Both the position numbers and the translations under genes were made by a program. A stretch of 64,000 nucleotides of DNA. Origin: Fusobacterium varium. Its GTDB lineage: Bacteria; Fusobacteriota; Fusobacteriia; Fusobacteriales; Fusobacteriaceae. This document shows positions 1 through 7,700 of the stretch, piece after piece (positions within the stretch are counted from its first letter, which is position 1; every line of letters begins with the position of its first letter). The stretch lies in contig LR134390.1 of assembly GCA_900637705.1 (NCBI GenBank), forward strand, positions 2,914,001-2,978,000, given 5' to 3'. Under the pieces are notes generated by a model. The model was not told the origin of the DNA and did not search any database. It saw nothing but the letters and a program-made list of their open reading frames with translations.

Positions 1-388
1 TGTAGCTTTTATAGCAAATAAAAATAAACCTATCAACGGTATAGAAGATTTAGAAAATAAAAATTTTGGTGCTGAACTTGGAACTACAAAGGAAGCTGCT
101 GCAAGAAAAATAAAAGGTGCAACTGTAACTCCTTTCTCTTCTAACACTGGAGCTCTTGTTGCTTTAAAAAGCAGTAAAATAGATGCTATTGTCCTTGACG
201 AAAGTGTGGCTGTAAAATTTGTAGAAAATAACCCTGAACTTATGCTTGTAGGAACTCTTGAAGGAGAGCCTAAAGCCATTGCTTTCAATAAAGATGATAC
301 AGAACTTATGGAGAAATTCAATAAAGCTCTTCAAGAACTTATTGATGATGGTACTATTCAAAAATTAAGAGAAAAATATGGTGTATAA
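1..388 (+). CDS. Amino-acid ABC transporter substrate-binding protein, C-terminal part (5' end outside window)
   Basis: The open frame runs in from base 2 without a start, so only the last 128 codons are here. The text (IEDLENKNFGAELGTT..., then KIDAIVLDESVAVKFV, ending LREKYGV) is the second half of a type 3 periplasmic solute-binding protein: the phrase giving a fixed period of protein time followed by the 'DAIVLDESVA' hinge strand is characteristic of polar amino-acid binders. It would deliver an amino acid to a membrane permease that must lie upstream, outside the window. The dehydrogenase begins 12 bases after its stop, so they probably share a transcript. The ligand cannot be read from this part. 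Confidence 0.85.
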   Translation, partial: VAFIANKNKPINGIEDLENKNFGAELGTTKEAAARKIKGATVTPFSSNTGALVALKSSKIDAIVLDESVAVKFVENNPELMLVGTLEGEPKAIAFNKDDTELMEKFNKALQELIDDGTIQKLREKYGV

Positions 389-400
389 TGGAGGCTGTTT

Positions 401-1460
401 ATGTTTGAAAATTTTTCATTCACTTCTTATTTCATAGATAAAAATATATGGAAATACTTAAAAAATGAAATTCTTCTATATAATAATATCCTCATTATAA
501 CTGGAGAAAATTCTTTTAATAGTATAAGGGAAAAACTTTTTCCCTTACTTGAGGAAAAAAATATTCGATTGAAAAATATCATGGGGAATGTTCTTATGAA
601 CATGTTGATGATATATTGAAAAATACACTGAATAAAAAATTTGATCTTGTTCTTGGAATAGGTGGAGGAAAAGCTATTGACACAGCAAAGATAACAGCTT
701 TTAAATTAGGGATAGATATATTTTCTATCCCTACTATTGCTTCTACCTGTTCAGCAACATCTGCCTTATCTGTTGTGTATAACAACGATGGAAGCTTTAA
801 GGAATTTTTTGATTTTCCTTCTCCTCCTAAAAAAACCTTTATAGATTTAGAAACTATAAAATCTGCTCCAGAAAAATATATATGGGCTGGTATGGGAGAT
901 ACACTTGCCAAATTTTATGAAGTAAGAATGAAATATGAATATGTTTCCAGCAAAAATAATGGAAAGATGACCTATCCAAATTCCTTAGGAAAGGAAATAA
1001 GCCATCTCTGCAAAACTGTTATACTTGAAAATGGTGTTTCTGCTTACTTTGCTGAAGATATCAATGAGGAATTTAAAAAAGTTGTCCTTGCTATAATAGT
1101 AAATACTGGAATGGTTTCTAATTTAGTAGAAGAATTTCTCAATGGAGCTATTGCTCATTCTGTTTTTTATGGTCTGACTCTGCTTCCTTCGCTGGAAAAA
1201 GAACATCTTCATGGAGAAGTAGTTGCATTTGGTATACTTGTTCAGCTCCTTCTTGAAGGGAAAAAAGAGGAATACAAACAACTTCTTCCTTTCTACAAAA
1301 AACTTTCTTTTCCAGCAAAATTATCAGAAGTAGTAAAAAAGATGAATTTGAAAAATTGGAAGATAAAGTTCTCTGGGCCATTTTAGCAGGGCCTGACATA
1401 ATAGATATGGAATTTAATATAAATAAAGAAAATTTAAAAGAAACACTTTTTTCATTGTAG
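401..1460 (+). CDS. Iron-type alcohol / hydroxycarboxylate dehydrogenase (HcxA/YbdH-like), frame broken twice
   Basis: Three frames join into one 353-codon protein if one A is added in the A5 run at 572-576 and one in the A6 run at 1335-1340. The joined text reads KKYHGECSYEHVDDIL across the first and VVKKDEFEKLEDKVLWAILAGP across the second. Family marks are the GIGGGKAIDTAK dinucleotide loop, PTIASTCSATSA, GMGDTLAKFYE, GAIAHSVFYGL and HGEVVAFG, the last three supplying the Asp and two His metal ligands. The size equals the GldA/HcxA family norm. E. coli ybdH (hcxA) likewise sits beside an aminotransferase gene (ybdL), as here, which suggests reduction of 2-oxo acids made by transamination; substrate is an inference. 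An RBS (GGAGG) precedes the ATG at 401. Confidence 0.82.
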
Positions 1461-1469
1461 GGGGTAAAA

Positions 1470-2621
1470 ATGAAAAGCTTTATTGCAGATAAATTTAAAG
1501 AAAGAAATTATTCCATGGGAAACAAAAAAGGATCTGAAACTTGTTCTCTTTCTCTTATTAATCTGGGAATAGGAGATTTAGATATACATACTGATGAACA
1601 TCTTATTGAACTGGCTATGATTGATGCTAAGAATGGGCATACTCATTATACTGATTCTTATGGATATCTTGAATTAAGAAAAGAAATATGTAAATATCAC
1701 AAAGAAAACTTTCAAAATTATGAATTTTCTCCTAAAGATGTTATGATAACTACTGGAGCTTGTCATGCTCTTTATCTTGTATTTAAAAGTATTTTGAATA
1801 AGGGAGAAGAAGCAATTCTTCTTGCACCATTTTTTCCAGTATATGCTGATCAGATAAAATTATCTGATGGAGTTCCTGTAACTGTAGAAACAAAAATTGA
1901 AAATAACTTTCAAATAATAAAAGAAGATTTAGAAAAGGCAATAACTCCAAAGACAAAATGTATAGTTGTAAATTCTCCATCTAATCCTACTGGTGTCTGC
2001 TACAGTATGGAAAGTCTGAATATTATCAAAGAAATTGCAGAAAAATACGACCTTCTAGTTATTGCTGATGATGTCTATGATTTTTATTCATATGAAAAAA
2101 CTTTTATTCCTATTATTACTTTGGAAGGAATGAAAAAAAGAACTGTATCTGTTTGCAGTTTTTCTAAGAATTTTGCTATGACTGGGTGGAGAATTGGTTA
2201 TGTTATATCTCAAGTTCCAGAGCTTATAAGCTGTATCAATTATATAAATGAGGCTATTATTTACAGTGCACCTGCTGTATCACAAAGATGTGCTATTCAC
2301 GCTCTTAAAGATTTTAAGAAACAGAAAAAGGCTCTTGTCCCTATATTTAAAGAAAGGGTTGATTACTGCTATGACAGAGTAAAAAAAATACCTTTCCTTG
2401 ACTGTTTTAAAGCACAGGGAGGAATATATTTATTTCTAAATATTGAAAAAACTGGAATGACTTCTGAAGAATTTACAGATTTTCTTTTAGAAAAATGCAA
2501 TATAATAGTTGTAAATGGTACTCCTTTTGGAGTAAAGGGATTTGTAAGAATAGCTTGTACACTTGAAATATCAAAACTTGCAGAAGCTTTTGACAGAATA
2601 GAAAATATGATATCTCTATAA
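1470..2621 (+). CDS. PLP-dependent aminotransferase, class I/II
   Basis: A 383-residue fold-type I aminotransferase. Visible are NSPSNPTGVCYS (the NPTG loop), IADDVYDFYSY (Asp that contacts the pyridine nitrogen), and SVCSFSKNFAMTGWRIGY, where the Lys of SFSKNFAMTG forms the Schiff base with PLP; the conserved Arg near the C-terminus is in GFVRIACT. It is of the aspartate/aromatic/methionine aminotransferase type and complete. It starts 9 bases after the dehydrogenase with AGGGGG ahead of its ATG. Together with the amino-acid binding protein and the 2-oxo-acid-type dehydrogenase it suggests uptake, transamination and reduction of an amino acid. The exact amino acid is not known. Confidence 0.92.
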   Translation: MKSFIADKFKERNYSMGNKKGSETCSLSLINLGIGDLDIHTDEHLIELAMIDAKNGHTHYTDSYGYLELRKEICKYHKENFQNYEFSPKDVMITTGACHALYLVFKSILNKGEEAILLAPFFPVYADQIKLSDGVPVTVETKIENNFQIIKEDLEKAITPKTKCIVVNSPSNPTGVCYSMESLNIIKEIAEKYDLLVIADDVYDFYSYEKTFIPIITLEGMKKRTVSVCSFSKNFAMTGWRIGYVISQVPELISCINYINEAIIYSAPAVSQRCAIHALKDFKKQKKALVPIFKERVDYCYDRVKKIPFLDCFKAQGGIYLFLNIEKTGMTSEEFTDFLLEKCNIIVVNGTPFGVKGFVRIACTLEISKLAEAFDRIENMISL

Positions 2622-2640
2622 AATACTATTTAAAAATAAA

Positions 2641-2688
2641 AAAGAACAGCTTCTGAGTAAAAATACTTTTTAGCTGTTCTCTTTATTT
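2641..2688. terminator. Bidirectional hairpin terminator
   Basis: AAAGAACAGCT pairs with AGCTGTTCTCTTT, with an A run on one side and T-rich sequence on the other. It lies between the convergent aminotransferase and ykoC genes and can serve both. Confidence 0.8.
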
Positions 2689-2720
2689 TATTAATTAAAG
2701 TTTTCAAGAAAATAAAAAGT

Positions 2721-3416
2721 TTAAAATAAATACATTGTAAGAATTGTTATTCCTACACTTCCTATTAAAATTATATAATCCCACTTTGTAACTTTTAATT
2801 TTATATATTCTGTTCTACTGCTTTTAGCATTAAATCCTTTTGATTCCATAGCCATTGCAATGCTCTCAGAAGAACGTACAGCTGTCACGAGCATTGGAAG
2901 CATAAATATATTCCTCTTAACTCCTCTTGCTCTATAGGCATATCTCATGTTCTCATACTCCTGTTTTATCACAGGAATAAAACCATATGCTGCAAGTATT
3001 CCATATGCAAAATTTCCTGGAAGATGAAACTGCTGCATAAGACTTATTATAAAAAGCCTAGGATCAGTTGTAAATACAAAAAGGAGCCCCAACCCAGCAT
3101 AAGCCAGTATTCTTATTGAAAGCTGCAGTCCATTTTCTATATTTCCTATAACTACAACAGTTTTAGTAAGACTTGTAATATCTTCAGCTGTTCCACTGCT
3201 ACTGTATAACATTCCTGTAAAAAATATTCCCCCTGCTAAAAATAGAACAGGAAGAAAAGCAAGCAATATTTTCTTCAATGAAATTTTATTAATGATCATA
3301 AGCATAATACAAATACAAAATACTGAAAAATTCAAATAATAATTATATTCAAAAGAAAGGAGCAAAGATACCAGAAAAATAGTAAGTCCTTTATATCCTG
3401 GATTAAGTTTTATCAT
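2721..3416 (-). CDS. ykoC: ECF-type transporter T component (YkoC-like)
   Basis: A 231-residue integral membrane protein with about five to six hydrophobic segments and the cytoplasmic EcfT motif region ending in AYRARGVKRN and SESIAMAMESKGF, the short Ala-Arg-Gly type coupling helices that touch the ATPases. It is the last gene of the riboswitch-controlled operon and overlaps the ATPase gene by four bases (ATGA), so translation is coupled. In the YkoEDCF systems known from Bacillus this protein is the transmembrane anchor for hydroxymethylpyrimidine/thiamine uptake. Confidence 0.86.
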   Translation of the reverse strand: MIKLNPGYKGLTIFLVSLLLSFEYNYYLNFSVFCICIMLMIINKISLKKILLAFLPVLFLAGGIFFTGMLYSSSGTAEDITSLTKTVVVIGNIENGLQLSIRILAYAGLGLLFVFTTDPRLFIISLMQQFHLPGNFAYGILAAYGFIPVIKQEYENMRYAYRARGVKRNIFMLPMLVTAVRSSESIAMAMESKGFNAKSSRTEYIKLKVTKWDYIILIGSVGITILTMYLF

Positions 3417-4855
3417 ACTTCTATTCTCCTTATATTTTTATCAATAGTTGTTTCATAAATAAAATCTGAATATCTGAATACAAGATTTTTATCATGGGAT
3501 ACCATTACAACAGTTATATTTTCTTCTATTGCTTTTCTTTTAAGAAATTCCATTATCTCTATACTTGTTTTATTGTCCTGTCCATAAGTAGGCTCATCAC
3601 AAAGAATTATCTTCTGTCCAGCTCCCAGCATGGAAAGAACTGCAAGTTTTCTCTGCTGTCCCTGACTAAGGGAAAAAGGTGAAAAATTTCTATATTTATA
3701 AAGCTCAAATTCTTTCAACAAGTTTTCTGATTTTTCTACAAGCAGTTTTTCATCTTCCTTAGGATATCTATTTCTCATAGTAAACATTATTTCATCTATA
3801 ACTTTATATATTATAAACTGGTTTTGAGGATTTTGAAAAACTATTCCTACATTATTTATGAATACTTTATCTTTAATTTTTTTAATATCTGTCCCAAATA
3901 TTTTTATATTTCCATGTGATATCTTATATATCCCTGCTATAGCTTTTAAAAGAGAAGTTTTCCCAGTTCCACTTTTTCCTATTATAGAGGTTATGCCTCC
4001 CTCTTTTATAGCAAGATTTATATCTTTTAGTATTAATTCTTTTTTATAAGATATATCTAGATTTTCAACTGCAACAGCATCTTTTCTCTCTTCAAAATCT
4101 TTATATCTTTTAGAGAAATTATTTCTATATTCCTCTTCATCTATTATATCAACAAGATATTTATCAATATTTTTATCAACAAAACTGCACCCTTTTCCTA
4201 AATGGAGAAGAGTGTAATCAATGTCTTTCCAGAGAGAGATTCTGTGGTCTACAGCTATTATAGTTACTTCTTTCTCTCTATTTATATTTTTCAGTATATT
4301 TACAATTTCCTGACTGCTTTCATAATCTACATTAGCAAAAGGTTCATCAAGTATTATAATTTCAGGACTTACTGCCAATATACATGCCAGAGAAAGTTTT
4401 TGCTTTTCTCCTCCTGAAAGGGAAGATATTTTTCTGTACTTTAGATACTCTATTCCAATCTTTTTCAGTACTGACTCTACAACTTCATCTATTTTTTTCA
4501 CAGGAAAAGCAATATTTTCCAGACAGAATATTATTTCATCTCTCACTATATCCATACAAAATTGAGTATCTGCATTTTGAAACATCATCATAATATATTC
4601 TGCTCTTTTTTCAGGAGGATATTCAGATATTTCCTTTCCAAAAAGTTTTACTTCTCCTTTGGAAAGTATTCCTTTACTACTTGGATAAAGTCCTGCAATA
4701 ACATTAGCAAGAGTACTTTTTCCACAGCCTGAAAAACCTGTTATCAAATATATTTCCCCTTTATTAAAAGAGTATGTAAAACCATCTATTATATTTTCTT
4801 TTGAGGTTTCTCTATACTTAAAAACAATATCCTCACATTTCAAAACTTCTTTCAT
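3413..4855 (-). CDS. ykoD: ECF-type ABC ATPase with two nucleotide-binding domains (YkoD-like)
   Basis: 480 residues carrying two complete ABC cassettes in tandem. The first has Walker A GFSGCGKST at about residue 40, signature LSGGEKQKLS and Walker B IIILDEPFANVD; the second has Walker A GKSGTGKTS near residue 295, signature LSQGQQRKLA and IILCDEPTYGQD. Both look catalytically intact. Fusion of the two ATPases in one chain is typical of YkoD, the energiser of thiamine-precursor ECF transporters. It lies two bases after ykoE and overlaps ykoC. Confidence 0.93.
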   Translation of the reverse strand: MKEVLKCEDIVFKYRETSKENIIDGFTYSFNKGEIYLITGFSGCGKSTLANVIAGLYPSSKGILSKGEVKLFGKEISEYPPEKRAEYIMMMFQNADTQFCMDIVRDEIIFCLENIAFPVKKIDEVVESVLKKIGIEYLKYRKISSLSGGEKQKLSLACILAVSPEIIILDEPFANVDYESSQEIVNILKNINREKEVTIIAVDHRISLWKDIDYTLLHLGKGCSFVDKNIDKYLVDIIDEEEYRNNFSKRYKDFEERKDAVAVENLDISYKKELILKDINLAIKEGGITSIIGKSGTGKTSLLKAIAGIYKISHGNIKIFGTDIKKIKDKVFINNVGIVFQNPQNQFIIYKVIDEIMFTMRNRYPKEDEKLLVEKSENLLKEFELYKYRNFSPFSLSQGQQRKLAVLSMLGAGQKIILCDEPTYGQDNKTSIEIMEFLKRKAIEENITVVMVSHDKNLVFRYSDFIYETTIDKNIRRIEV

Positions 4856-4857
4856 AT

Positions 4858-5451
4858 TTAATCTTCCATTTCAGGATCATTCTGCTGCCCAAGAGTATAA
4901 CTGCTCAATGCTCCTGTTCCTGCCAGCTTATCAGCAGCTATTTTACAGATTATACCTGAAAATACTACTGAACTTATAAGCCTTACTATAAACATACATA
5001 CTAACATCATTGGAGAATATTTTACAAATCCTCCTCTTATAAATCCCCATATAAAACTTGCTACACAAGCTGCTCCTGCTGCAAAACACATATTCATCAT
5101 AGTAAAGTTTCTATATTTATTCTTAGCAAATACAAGTTCTGGACCCATTCCCTGAATTATTCCAGAAAGAATTACTATTGGTCCAAACATATTTCCCATG
5201 ATAACTTCTATCAGAGCAGAAAGTACTTCTGAAACTACTGCTACCCCTGATCTCTGTACAATATATGGCACAAAAGTAGAAGCCATGAACCAGACACCAA
5301 AAAGTATCTCATATGCAAAAGGAGCCAGTCCAAAAGGAGCAAGTATTGTTGCAAGAAAATTAGCAAAATATACAGCTCCTAAATATATAAATGAAAATAT
5401 TACAGAAAAAATTGATACCATTATTACATCTTTTAGTTTCCAATTAAACAT
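4858..5451 (-). CDS. ykoE: ECF-type substrate-binding S component (YkoE family)
   Basis: A 197-residue hydrophobic protein with about six membrane segments (for example VIMVSIFSVIFSFIYLGAVYF near the N-terminus). The sequence and its place between ykoF and ykoD fit YkoE, the membrane S component that binds thiamine or hydroxymethylpyrimidine. An AGGAGG-type site just upstream (within 5452-5463) fits the ATG at 5451. The TPP riboswitch upstream of the operon supports the thiamine assignment. Confidence 0.9.
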   Translation of the reverse strand: MFNWKLKDVIMVSIFSVIFSFIYLGAVYFANFLATILAPFGLAPFAYEILFGVWFMASTFVPYIVQRSGVAVVSEVLSALIEVIMGNMFGPIVILSGIIQGMGPELVFAKNKYRNFTMMNMCFAAGAACVASFIWGFIRGGFVKYSPMMLVCMFIVRLISSVVFSGIICKIAADKLAGTGALSSYTLGQQNDPEMED

Positions 5452-5468
5452 TTTTTCCTCCTGATATC

Positions 5469-6077
5469 CTAATCTTTTGTTGGACTATTAACTGAAATAG
5501 TAACTTGTAAAATATAATGTGACAGATTAGCTTCCCCATATTGAAATATTTCTTCCAGTACATCAAATACACTATGTACATCTCCCTCTAAAATAGATAC
5601 ATAATGAGAACTTTTAGCAAAAACTCCCTTGTCCTTTGCCGTCATTACTGCTTTGGCTATATGCTCCATATAATCCTCTTCTCCCATAGGATAAAAAGAT
5701 ATCTTACTCACTACATTGAATTTTTTATCTTTAATATTTTTTTCATTTACCTTTTCATCATCTACTTCCATAAATGAATCTGCATCTATATCTCCAGGAC
5801 ACCCCTTAGAAAAAGTAGCTTCAAGAGCCATATGTACATTTTCTTTATAAGCATTTACAAATAAACCTTTTACCACATCAAATACATGAGCACTTTTTCC
5901 TCTGACACAAGTACTTAATTTATCTGTCTGTTTCCAAACCTTTGAAGTATCTGTCTTTTCTAATCCTCCAAGAATTATATCTACAAACTTATCAGTCATT
6001 GGATAAAGAGAAAATCTACATCCAGATACCCCTTTACTTGCTCCACCTATACACCATAAACAATCTTTCAATCCCAT
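5469..6077 (-). CDS. ykoF: Thiamine/HMP-binding YkoF family protein
   Basis: A 202-residue soluble protein made of two similar halves: CRFSLYPMTDKFVDIILGGL in the first and KISFYPMGEEDYMEHIAKAV in the second. This duplicated 'fSLYPm' ferredoxin-like unit is the hallmark of YkoF, which binds hydroxymethylpyrimidine/thiamine. It is the first gene of the operon, directly behind a TPP riboswitch. Its Shine-Dalgarno sequence lies in the 3' arm of the expression-platform hairpin only a few bases before the ATG. Confidence 0.9.
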   Translation of the reverse strand: MGLKDCLWCIGGASKGVSGCRFSLYPMTDKFVDIILGGLEKTDTSKVWKQTDKLSTCVRGKSAHVFDVVKGLFVNAYKENVHMALEATFSKGCPGDIDADSFMEVDDEKVNEKNIKDKKFNVVSKISFYPMGEEDYMEHIAKAVMTAKDKGVFAKSSHYVSILEGDVHSVFDVLEEIFQYGEANLSHYILQVTISVNSPTKD

Positions 6078-6078
6078 T

Positions 6079-6114
6079 AAAAAAACCTCCTTTTATATCT
6101 GCAAAAGGAGGTTT
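6079..6114 (-). promoter_or_regulatory. Riboswitch expression platform: terminator hairpin that also holds the ykoF RBS
   Basis: On the minus strand AAACCTCCTTTT (6103-6114) can pair with AAAAGGAGGTTT (6083-6094), and a run of seven T follows (6079-6085), ending one base before the ATG region. It has the form of an intrinsic terminator, and the AAGGAGG inside the stem is the ribosome-binding site of ykoF. Confidence 0.85.
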
Positions 6115-6139
6115 GGTTATTTAATAAAAAATATACACA

Positions 6140-6219
6140 TTACTCCTTTCGCCGGTATTATCCGAATCAAGTTATGTGGGTTCAGGTTTTCCTATCTCAG
6201 CCTTTTGGGCACCCCAGTA
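6140..6219 (-). promoter_or_regulatory. TPP riboswitch (THI element)
   Basis: Read on the minus strand, the conserved blocks appear in order: GGGGTGCC, GGCTGAGAT, GAACCC, CTTGATTCGGATAATACCGG and CGAAAGGAGT. These are the CUGAGA and GAUAAU-type cores of the thiamine pyrophosphate aptamer. It lies between the promoter at 6233-6261 and ykoF, so thiamine pyrophosphate should switch the transporter operon off. Confidence 0.95.
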
Positions 6220-6232
6220 ATTCAACTAAATT

Positions 6233-6261
6233 ATAATATCACTATTCTCTATGAATGTCTA
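6233..6261 (-). promoter_or_regulatory. Promoter of the ykoFEDC operon
   Basis: Minus-strand -35 TAGACA (6256-6261), 17-base spacer and -10 TATTAT (6233-6238), a short distance upstream of the TPP aptamer. Confidence 0.6.
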
Positions 6262-6372
6262 GTATTTCTTAAAAAATCTAATTGTTAAATAAAAATTTTA
6301 TTTATATAAAACATATCTCTGGTTTCTGTTTTGTGTTATGATATTCTTATACAGATAACACAGGAGGGAAAA

Positions 6373-6807
6373 ATGGAAAATATTAAACTTATTATCACTA
6401 TTCAATGTGAAATTGCAAAAAGAAGATGCAGTGGCTTTCATTGTATGAATTCATTTTTTACCAGAACTGGTCTTTTTAAGGATTATCCTAAAAATGAAGA
6501 ACTCAGATTTCTTACTTTTCAATGTGGAGGCTGTCATGGAAAAGGTATCAATAGCCTCTTAGGAAATGTAAATAAACTTCTTGCTAAAGAGAATCTTGTC
6601 TCTAAAGATGAAGTAGCTGTACATTTTGCTTCATGTGTAGCTTTTGATAATCATCATTCTGACAGATGTCCATTTATCAATGCTATGAAGAAAATAATAA
6701 ACAAGATGGGATATGAAAATATTATTGAAGGGAGTTATCTTTCTAAAACTGCTACAAGAAGGAGAGAAGAGGGAGTATACAAGGATTATATCAGTTTAAA
6801 TAAATAA
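6373..6807 (+). CDS. CGGC-domain protein (cysteine-rich, probable metal binder)
   Basis: About 144 residues from the ATG at 6373, chosen because AGGAGGG lies at the right distance just before it; the longer frame from 6331 has no such site. The central FQCGGCHGKGI matches the CGGC domain found in small cysteine- and histidine-rich proteins, and further cysteines are at IQCEIAKRRCSGFHC, FASCVAFDNHH and DRCPF. This pattern suggests binding of a metal such as iron or zinc. The cellular role of the family is unknown. The gene stands alone. Confidence 0.8.
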   Translation: MENIKLIITIQCEIAKRRCSGFHCMNSFFTRTGLFKDYPKNEELRFLTFQCGGCHGKGINSLLGNVNKLLAKENLVSKDEVAVHFASCVAFDNHHSDRCPFINAMKKIINKMGYENIIEGSYLSKTATRRREEGVYKDYISLNK

Positions 6808-6895
6808 CAAAAATAAATCCCATCAGGATAAAAAATCTTATTTTTAAGAGTCTTTACTCTGATTTCAATTTGACTTTTAAATATTAATAGTATTA

Positions 6896-6924
6896 TTGAT
6901 ATTAACAATATTTTATGATATAAT
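6896..6924 (+). promoter_or_regulatory. Strong sigma-70-type promoter
   Basis: -35 TTGATA (6896-6901), exactly 17 bases, -10 TATAAT (6919-6924). Expected start of transcription is near 6931, giving a leader of about 138 bases ahead of the small ORF at 7069. Confidence 0.75.
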
Positions 6925-6946
6925 TAAATTACAAGCCCTATGGGTA

Positions 6947-7062
6947 CTTGTGTGTTTGAAATAAAATGCTATGAAATAAGCTCTCACTCTGTGGGAGCTT
7001 ATTTCATACTTATAAGTTATTAGCATTTCTTATAGGTAGGAGATTTCAAACACACAAGGAGG
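6947..7062 (+). promoter_or_regulatory. Long imperfect hairpin leader that covers the RBS of the 35-codon ORF
   Basis: Three nested stems: 6947-6962 with 7043-7058 (16 perfect pairs), 6964-6971 with 7021-7028 (8 pairs) and 6971-6983 with 6995-7007 (about 13 pairs). The last bases of the outer stem (AAG at 7056-7058) are the beginning of the Shine-Dalgarno AAGGAGG (7056-7062), so the fold would limit ribosome access. Confidence 0.8.
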
Positions 7063-7068
7063 TTTAGT

Positions 7069-7176
7069 ATGTTTAAACTGGAGTTTCACTTTAACAACAA
7101 TAAGATTGAAGGGGGTACTTTAATAATTATCCTTTTAATCGTTGCTGTTATAGTGATTAGCTTCTTAGTTTACTAA
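7069..7176 (+). CDS. 35-residue hydrophobic peptide, candidate type I toxin-like protein
   Basis: ATG at 7069, TAA at 7174, with a perfect AAGGAGG six bases before the start. The N-terminal third (MFKLEFHFNNNKIEGG) is polar and the rest (TLIIILLIVAVIVISFLVY) is one membrane-spanning segment ending at the stop. The combination of strong promoter, long structured leader that masks the RBS, single-span peptide and nearby hairpin is the usual build of type I toxin genes, but no known family is recognised and an antisense RNA has not been shown. It could instead be a small membrane regulator. Confidence 0.7.
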   Translation: MFKLEFHFNNNKIEGGTLIIILLIVAVIVISFLVY

Positions 7177-7182
7177 ACTAAG

Positions 7183-7212
7183 CCTCAACCCTTCGGGGTT
7201 TGCTCTTTCTCT
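7183..7212 (+). terminator. Short GC hairpin after the small ORF
   Basis: CAACCC-TTC-GGGGTTTG followed by T/C-rich sequence (GCTCTTTCTC). The T run is interrupted, so termination may be partial. Confidence 0.5.
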
Positions 7213-7406
7213 TAGCTCTTACTTTTTTTATTCGCAAAAGAATCTAATTCAAAATTTGTATATTTTCCATTCACTTTTATTTTAAGATTAACTTCATATT
7301 CTTTAACTGCTGAATTTTTTAATTTTATTTTTATAGTTTTTTTAGCTAATAAAATTTTCGCTCTTGAATCTGTTATTTTAACTGTCTTTATTTTACCAAA
7401 ACTCAT
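7212..7406 (-). CDS. Small basic hypothetical protein
   Basis: 64 codons from an ATG at 7406 with GGAAAG just upstream. The product is very basic (about 15 Lys) with alternating hydrophobic/charged residues (VKITDSRAKILLAKKTIKIKL) that suggest beta strands. No family is recognised. It faces the small hydrophobic ORF tail to tail. Codon use fits the surroundings, but the evidence that it is expressed is weak. Confidence 0.4.
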   Translation of the reverse strand: MSFGKIKTVKITDSRAKILLAKKTIKIKLKNSAVKEYEVNLKIKVNGKYTNFELDSFANKKSKS

Positions 7407-7520
7407 TTCTTTCCAAAGAGAAAAACTGCACTCCTCTCTTTAAATTTAATCCTGGTTTATATTTATTATTCTTTTAAATTAAACAATATGAAAATAAATT
7501 TATGGGTTTATTATAATATT

Positions 7521-7646
7521 CTATAGCAATGCAAAATGAGTACTATCAAAAACTGGTTTCATCTGACATAAACAAAAAGGATGTCCAGCAGGATCTATAC
7601 AATCCATTGTAAATGAGTACATCTTGATTTTCAGTTCATTATTCAT
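7521..7646 (-). pseudogene. C-terminal remnant of a glyoxalase/VOC-family protein
   Basis: 41 codons with a good AGGAGG site before the ATG at 7646. The text CIDPAGHPFCLCQM is the final strand of the vicinal-oxygen-chelate fold (DPAGHPFCL is very typical of glyoxalase-like proteins), but the rest of the usual ~120 residues is missing. The methionine and RBS give the impression of a start, so this is either a degraded gene or a very short derivative. It lies 54 bases downstream of the acetamidase on the same strand. Confidence 0.65.
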
Positions 7647-7700
7647 TACGTAAAACCTCCTAGAATATTTTTTATATTATTTCCCTATTTCTTATTTATT

